DNA from: Chloroflexota bacterium
GTDB lineage: Bacteria; Chloroflexota; Dehalococcoidia; Lucifugimonadales; Australimonadaceae
Reading direction: 5' to 3'
DNA: 19,090 nucleotides
NCBI GenBank assembly: GCA_022574265.1
Contig: JACZSI010000014.1
Span: 1 to 19,090 of the forward strand
Part shown: positions 15,544-19,090 of the stretch, piece after piece
Layout of the letters: every line of letters starts with the position of its first letter
How positions within the stretch are numbered: position 1 is the first letter of the stretch
Notes under the pieces: generated by a model
What the model was told of the DNA's origin: nothing
Database searches by the model: none
What the model saw: the letters and a program-made list of their open reading frames with translations, nothing else
Translations under genes and position numbers: made by a program

Positions 15544-16227
15544 CTAGGGGGTGAAGGGGGAGTCGAGCGCGATGGCTGCCGCGGCCTGCTCCGCGTCGGC
15601 CTTGCGGCTGCCCGTGCCCTCGCCGCGCGGGACGCCGTCCACGAGGACCCTGACCGTGAACCGGCGTGCGTGCGGAGGGCCTTCCTCACCGAGCAGCTCG
15701 TACGTGGGCAGGGGCAGGCCGAGCCGCTGCGTGAGCTCCTGGAAGGCGCTCTTAGCGTCCCGGGGCACGCCGGAGGGGGCGATGGCGTCCATCGCCCCGC
15801 TGAGATAGCGCAGCACGAGCGCCCGCGCCGTGGGCTCGCCGCGGTCGATCAGGACGGCGCCGACCACCGCTTCGAAGGCGGCGGCCAGGTTCGAGTCGCG
15901 GTCGCGTCCGCCGCTGGAGGCCTCGCCCTGGCCGAGCTTGAGGTAGGCGCCGAGTCCGATCTCGCGGGCGAGGTTGGCCAGCGTGCGGCCCTGCACCAGC
16001 GAGGCGCGCGCACGGGTCAGCTCGCCCTCGGAGAACGATGGCCAGCGGGTGAAGAGCTCGTGGGCGACGACCCATCCCAGGAAAGCGTCGCCCAGGTATT
16101 CGAGCCGGTCGTAGCTCTCCAGAGGGCCGCCCGGTTGCTCGTTGAGAACGGACCGGTGGACGACCGCTTGCTGGAGGAGCGCCCGCCGCTTGAACCGCAC
16201 GCCCAAGACGCGCTCGAGCGCCGCCAC
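15544..16227 (-). CDS. rnc: Ribonuclease III
   Basis: Double-strand-specific endoribonuclease for rRNA and mRNA processing. The 227-residue form has the RNase III signature RLEYLGDAFLGW (41-52) with Glu43 and Asp47, the second catalytic block AAAFEAVVGAVLID (115-128) with Glu119, and a C-terminal dsRNA-binding domain (about 156-222) ending in the conserved A-rich helix (KADAEQAAAAIAL). The residue three before Glu119, normally Asp (E. coli D114), is Ala116. There is no ATG: GTG at 16227 gives the standard N-terminus (AALERVLGVRF), while TTG at 16266 would overlap the upstream gene by 14 nt and add 13 residues. It lies 25 nt downstream of the FrnE-like gene and is probably co-transcribed with it. 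Confidence 0.92.
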   Translation of the reverse strand: MAALERVLGVRFKRRALLQQAVVHRSVLNEQPGGPLESYDRLEYLGDAFLGWVVAHELFTRWPSFSEGELTRARASLVQGRTLANLAREIGLGAYLKLGQGEASSGGRDRDSNLAAAFEAVVGAVLIDRGEPTARALVLRYLSGAMDAIAPSGVPRDAKSAFQELTQRLGLPLPTYELLGEEGPPHARRFTVRVLVDGVPRGEGTGSRKADAEQAAAAIALDSPFTP

Positions 16228-16252
16228 GTCGGGCGCGCTCGCGGCTCGGCTC

Positions 16253-16897
16253 CTACGTCCGGTCAAAGATGCCCTTGGGCCAGGGCGGCTGCGGGCGCTT
16301 GAGCTCGCCGACCGCGACCTCCCCTTCCATGACCGGCATGAGCGCGTCGAAGGAGCGCACGGCCTCTTCTTGCGTCCGGGGCTTGAGCATCTTGAGGAAT
16401 GCCGCGGCGCCGTTCTCGAACACGAAGGTCGGCGTGCCGAAGACGCCGAGGTCCTCGACCGCATGCGTGTGGCTCGCGGCGATCGCATCGAGCAGCGAGC
16501 GGTCGCCGAGGTCCTTCTCGAACCGAGGGACGTCGAGACCCGCTTTGGTGGCGAGCCCCTTCAGCAGCGCCTTGTCGTTGAGCTCCTTGCGGTCGACGTG
16601 GCGCGCTTCGAGGATGAGCGGCATGAAGCGCCGGAGCGCGTCCTCGCCCTGGGCCCGTGCCGCCTCGCCGGCGCGCAGCCCCCACACGCTGTGGTGGAGC
16701 TCATCGTCCGGCTCGTCCCACGCCAGGTAGTCGGGTCCGACCTTCTGGTTCACCTGCTGGAGCGAGAAGGGCTTCCACGTGATCTCGATGGGCTCTTCGC
16801 CCCCGCGGGCCGCCTTGACCATATCCAGCCACACGGCTGCATTGAAGACGAACGGTCAGCGGAAGTCGAAGTAGACGTCGGCCTTGAGCTTCGGCAT
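16253..16897 (-). CDS. DsbA/FrnE-like thioredoxin-fold protein with in-frame TGA, candidate selenoprotein
   Basis: From ATG 16897 (AGGAGG at 16903-16908, 5-nt spacer) the frame reads MPKLKADVYFDFR, then TGA at codon 14 (16856-16858), then PFVFNAAVWLDMV and on to TAG at 16253: 214 codons. FrnE-type DsbA proteins have FDF-x-CP at this place, so the TGA replaces the first active-site cysteine. Everything else is family-like: WKPFSLQQVN (41-50), a helical insertion, and the cis-Pro motif FGTPTFVF (153-160, Pro156). There is no cysteine in the whole protein, so the residue at codon 14 would be the only redox centre. A SECIS-like hairpin follows the TGA. The upstream promoter and ribosome site are intact. 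The alternative is a nonsense mutation or a base error; an annotator ignoring TGA would start at GTG 16834 (193 residues), lacking the first strand and active site. It appears to be the first gene of a unit with rnc. Confidence 0.82.
16817..16857 (-). promoter_or_regulatory. Candidate bacterial SECIS hairpin
   Basis: In the mRNA the upper stem is CAGCC (16839-16835) paired with GGCUG (16830-16826), closing a GUGU loop (16834-16831). GACC (16857-16854, starting within the UGA) can pair with GGUC (16820-16817) as a lower stem, with an asymmetric internal loop between. The apical loop begins with G, 21 nt after the UGA. Bacterial SECIS elements lie immediately 3' of the UGA, with an apical loop roughly 16-37 nt away and a G in its first two positions, so the geometry fits. 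No folding program was run. Confidence 0.6.
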
Positions 16898-16924
16898 GTG
16901 GCCCTCCTCGTTGACTCTCAGGCG

Positions 16925-16953
16925 ATTCTACGGCCGTCCGACCCCGGTCTCAA
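16925..16953 (-). promoter_or_regulatory. Sigma70-type promoter of the FrnE-like gene
   Basis: On the minus strand TTGAGA (16948-16953) and TAGAAT (16925-16930) are separated by exactly 17 nt, close to TTGACA-N17-TATAAT. The predicted transcription start near 16918 leaves a leader of about 20 nt containing the AGGAGG ribosome site. This is the best-formed promoter in the window. Confidence 0.65.
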
Positions 16954-17019
16954 GGGGGCCAACCTCCGCCCCGCCCCTGTAACGCCGGTGCCCCACGACC
17001 GTTCCGACCATCCCCCCGT

Positions 17020-17043
17020 CCCCCTTCCTCGCCAGGAAGGGGG
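17020..17043. repeat. Perfect inverted repeat, 10-bp arms
   Basis: CCCCCTTCCT (17020-17029) and AGGAAGGGGG (17034-17043) are perfect complements around a 4-base CGCC loop. It stands between the divergent FrnE-like and DUF1015 promoters and overlaps the start of the direct repeat. It could be a cruciform or repeat element; no T-tract makes a terminator clear. Confidence 0.7.
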
Positions 17044-17285
17044 TGGTAAACCAATTACGGGGGACACCCCCGCGCCCCCGGCCCTTCGGCAAGCTCAGGG
17101 CAGGCGCCGGGGCTTCGCCCCTCTGCACGCCCCTGTCCGGCGCACGGGAAGGCGGGTTGAGGCAAAGCCCTGGCCGGGAAGGGGGTGGTGATGCCAGATG
17201 CGGGGGACACCCCCGCGCCCCCGGCAAAGGGGCTTCGCCCCTCTGCACGCCCCTGTCCGGCGCACGGGAAGGCGGGTTGAGGCAA
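17035..17285. repeat. Two-copy direct repeat in the FrnE-DUF1015 gap, one copy interrupted
   Basis: The gap 16898-17362 (465 bases) holds no credible gene. Copy 1 (17035-17165) and copy 2 (17177-17285) share three blocks in the same order: GGAAGGGGGTGGT (17035, 17177), GGGGGACACCCCCG plus CGCCCCCGGC (17059, 17202), and a 57-base identical block (17109-17165 and 17229-17285). Offsets are 142, 143 and 120 bases, so copy 1 carries about 23 extra bases near 17083-17108, which include CCCTTCGGCAAGCTCAGGG, itself a palindromic repeat type. Flanking CTCAAGGGGGC occurs on both sides (near 16949 and 17290). Probably a dispersed noncoding element that has been duplicated. Confidence 0.8.
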
Positions 17286-17321
17286 GCCCCTCAAGGGGGC
17301 GCGCTCAGGACGGTTGCTTCG

Positions 17322-17327
17322 TATACT
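17322..17327 (+). promoter_or_regulatory. -10 box (TATACT) of the DUF1015 gene
   Basis: TATACT lies 35 nt before the ATG at 17363, giving a predicted leader of about 29 nt. No -35 match is visible at the expected distance. It is the same hexamer as at ligA and the flippase-like gene. Confidence 0.45.
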
Positions 17328-17362
17328 CAAGCGGCCCATCCCCGCACAAGGTGCATGCCCCC

Positions 17363-18646
17363 ATGGTCGACTTCCGTCCCTTCCGAGCGGTCCGCTATGC
17401 GCCCGCGGCAGGCCCGCCTGCCGATCTGATCTGCCCGCCCTTCGACGTCATCTCGCCGGAGGAGGAGCAGGCGCTCGTCGCGCGCAATCCCCATAACATG
17501 GTCAAGCTCGAGCTGACGGAGGTGCCCGGCGAAGCGTCCGCCGCCCGCTACGACGGCGCCGCCGAGGCGTTCCGGGCTTGGCAGGCGTCCGGCATCCTCC
17601 AGCGCGACGAGGCCCCCGCGTACTACCTCCTCCGCCAGCGGTTCGCCGCGGGCGGGCGGGCGTGGGAGCGCGCGGGCATCTTCGGCGCGCTCGGCCTCGA
17701 GGAGCCCGGGACGGGCGTGCTGGTGCACGAGGACACCGCGCCCGGCGTGAAGGAGGACCGCTTCGCGCTGATGCGCGCGGCGCACGCCAACTTCAGCCCG
17801 CTGATGATGCTTTATCGCGACCCCAGCGGGCGTATCGCGGAGGTCCGCCGCCGGGCGGCCGAGGAGGCGCCGGCCGTCGATCTCGAGACCGGCGGCGGCG
17901 AGGCATACACGCTGTGGCCCATCACGGACGAAGAGGGCGTGGAGGCGATCGCCGAGGCGCTGAGACCGCAGCCGGTCTACATCGCGGACGGCCACCACCG
18001 CTACGAGACGGCGCTCGCCTACGAGCGGGATGCCGGCGGCCCGCCCTCCGCGGCGAGCCATTTCGTGCTGACGTGCCTGATCGACTTCGACGATCCGGGG
18101 CTGCTGATCCAGCCGTACTACCGGGTCGTCCACGGCCTGGACGACGCTCGGCTGGGCGAGCTGCGGGCGCTGCTCGAGCGCTACTTCTCCGCCACGCCCG
18201 CGACGATCCGCGGCACGACCGCGGCGGCGCTCGATGCCACGGTGGCGGAGGCGGCGCGCGGGCAGGTCGCGCTCGTCGTGGTCGACGGCAGCAAGCCGCC
18301 GGCCCTGCTTCGGCCGACGAGCGCGGAGGTCCCGGCGCCCGACACCCGCGCGGATGGTGCCGAGCAGGCGCGCGCGGTCGAGGCGGGCATCCTCCAGGAG
18401 ATGCTGTTCCGGCCGGTGATGGGGGAGCGCGTGGCCGAGCACGTCGCCTACGTCCACGACGGGCCGCAGGCGCTGGAGATGGTCGCGTCCGGGGAGGGGC
18501 AGATAGCGTTCTTCATCAAGGGCGTCCCGGCGCAGGCGTTCGAGGCGATCGTGGGCGCGGGGATCCGGCTGCCCCGCAAATCGACGTTCTTCCACCCGAA
18601 GCTCCCGAGCGGTCTCGTGATCAACCTGCTGGAGGGGGACCTCTAA
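17363..18646 (+). CDS. DUF1015 family protein
   Basis: The 427-residue product belongs to the widespread but uncharacterised DUF1015 family. Recognisable are the opening FRPFRAVRY, CPPFDVIS (24-31), NPHNMVKLEL (42-51), HEDTAPGVKEDR (122-133) and the hallmark YIADGHHRYETALAY (206-220). The GHHR motif resembles the G-x-H-R element of the ParB/sulfiredoxin fold, which might mean nucleotide binding, but this is speculation. There is no signal peptide or membrane segment, so it is presumably cytoplasmic. ATG at 17363 was chosen over the in-frame GTG at 17351 because it gives the usual family N-terminus; no strong Shine-Dalgarno supports either. It is monocistronic, divergent from the FrnE-like gene and convergent with trpS. 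Confidence 0.9.
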   Translation: MVDFRPFRAVRYAPAAGPPADLICPPFDVISPEEEQALVARNPHNMVKLELTEVPGEASAARYDGAAEAFRAWQASGILQRDEAPAYYLLRQRFAAGGRAWERAGIFGALGLEEPGTGVLVHEDTAPGVKEDRFALMRAAHANFSPLMMLYRDPSGRIAEVRRRAAEEAPAVDLETGGGEAYTLWPITDEEGVEAIAEALRPQPVYIADGHHRYETALAYERDAGGPPSAASHFVLTCLIDFDDPGLLIQPYYRVVHGLDDARLGELRALLERYFSATPATIRGTTAAALDATVAEAARGQVALVVVDGSKPPALLRPTSAEVPAPDTRADGAEQARAVEAGILQEMLFRPVMGERVAEHVAYVHDGPQALEMVASGEGQIAFFIKGVPAQAFEAIVGAGIRLPRKSTFFHPKLPSGLVINLLEGDL

Positions 18647-18705
18647 GCAGCGCGAGCGAGCGAGATCCTGGCCACTGCTCCCCCACCCCGCGCGCTTTTG
18701 CGAAG

Positions 18706-18808
18706 CCGTTCGTGCTGAGGTTCTCGAAGCACGAACGAACGCTTGCACACGCCGAGGGTTGGCTTGGGCAAGCCTTCGCTCATCCTTCGAGAGCCTCAGG
18801 ACGAGCGG
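18706..18808. repeat. Long inverted repeat between convergent DUF1015 and trpS
   Basis: Arms 18706-18737 (CCGTTCGTGCTGAGG...) and 18777-18808 (...CCTCAGGACGAGCGG) are imperfect inverted copies of 32 bases. The spacer includes a nested palindrome GGCTTG-GG-CAAGCC (18761-18774). It sits between two convergent stops (18646 and 18872), so its RNA hairpin could act as a bidirectional terminator, although there are no clear T-tracts. The TTCTCGAAG and CTGAGG core links it to the repeats near 5939 and 17083. Confidence 0.7.
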
Positions 18809-18871
18809 GAGTGGGGCGTCGCCGCGAGCGGCAGTGGTCGTCGTTGCCGGTCGCAGCCGCCGGTGGCTCCC

Positions 18872-19090
18872 CTAGGCGAGGCCCATGCGCTCGTAGACCT
18901 CGGCGATGGTCTCTCGCGCGACGGCGCTCGCACGAGCGGCGCCGTCCGCCAGCACCTCGCGCACCGTCTCCGGCTTCTCGGCGAGCTCGCGGCGGCGCTC
19001 CCGGAAGGGCGCCAGGTAGCGGTTGATGCCATCGGTGAGCTGTTGCTTGTCCTCCACGCAGCCGATAGCCGCCGTCGTGCACTGCGCGTA
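18872..19090 (-). CDS. trpS: Tryptophanyl-tRNA synthetase, C-terminal 72 residues (partial)
   Basis: The gene enters from the right edge of the window in frame and ends at TAG (18872-18874). The visible part reads YAQCTTAAIGCVEDKQQLTD and continues through INRYLAPFRERRREL to VYERMGLA, closely resembling the end of bacterial TrpS (the C-R-T-A-x-I-G-C-V block, then the I-x-x-x-L-x-P-x-R-E-R-R helix). The catalytic HIGH and KMSKS regions lie outside the window. It converges on the DUF1015 gene. Confidence 0.88.
   Translation of the reverse strand, partial: YAQCTTAAIGCVEDKQQLTDGINRYLAPFRERRRELAEKPETVREVLADGAARASAVARETIAEVYERMGLA

Noticed and set aside
16856..16858. TGA in the FrnE-like gene as a simple nonsense mutation
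   Set aside because: Not excluded, but considered less likely: it falls exactly on the catalytic Cys codon, is the only lesion, and is followed by a SECIS-like hairpin and an otherwise intact gene with promoter and ribosome site.
17043..17429. Overlapping short ORFs in the repeat region (e.g. translations with PLCTPLSGAREGGLRQ)
   Set aside because: They are translations of the duplicated noncoding repeat, open on both strands because of GC richness, and carry no known domain or ribosome site.

Overview
The window is high-GC DNA (roughly 70% by eye), densely coded and mostly transcribed from the minus strand. The best taxonomic clue is an adjacent pair of large membrane proteins, a DUF2298/YYY-type protein and an Agl23-type GT39-like protein. 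These families are known from Chloroflexota and Archaea. With bacterial ligA, rnc, ftsY and trpS beside them, the source is most likely an uncultivated member of Chloroflexota; this is inference from family distribution and no search was run.

Layout, left to right: ligA (minus) and an MFS carrier (plus) diverge from a 68-base gap with two -10 boxes placed almost on top of the start codons. Convergent with the MFS gene is a two-gene unit (minus): an LPG-synthase-TM/flippase-like protein followed with ATGA overlap by an FAD-dependent oxidoreductase. A 200-base gap with palindromic repeats separates it from an upstream unit (minus) of ftsY, a 1206-residue DUF2298 protein and the Agl23-type protein, joined by a 14-nt gap and a TGATG overlap. 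Further upstream are a HisKA_2-type histidine kinase and a response regulator (ATGA overlap), then rnc and a DsbA/FrnE-like thioredoxin-fold gene. After a 465-base repeat-rich gap comes a DUF1015 gene (plus), convergent with the 3' end of trpS (minus), which runs off the right edge.

Four points deserve most attention. (1) The FrnE-like gene has an in-frame TGA at codon 14, exactly where the family carries its redox cysteine, followed by a hairpin of bacterial SECIS geometry; it has a promoter, a strong Shine-Dalgarno and an intact cis-Pro motif and no cysteine anywhere. It is a strong selenoprotein candidate. (2) The DUF2298 membrane protein carries a seven-repeat FG-GAP-like beta-propeller inserted in frame between two transmembrane segments, an architecture I do not recognise. 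(3) The kinase sensor domain holds a Met/Asp/His-rich stretch built from 15-base tandem repeats, which suggests metal (copper or silver) sensing. (4) ftsY reads as if it starts at a GTT codon behind a well-spaced Shine-Dalgarno.

Functionally the window mixes housekeeping genes (DNA ligation, RNA processing, SRP targeting, tRNA charging) with a probable cell-surface glycan module (DUF2298, Agl23-type, flippase-like, FAD oxidoreductase) and a two-component system lying between rnc and ftsY. No tRNA, rRNA, CRISPR, transposase or phage gene was seen.
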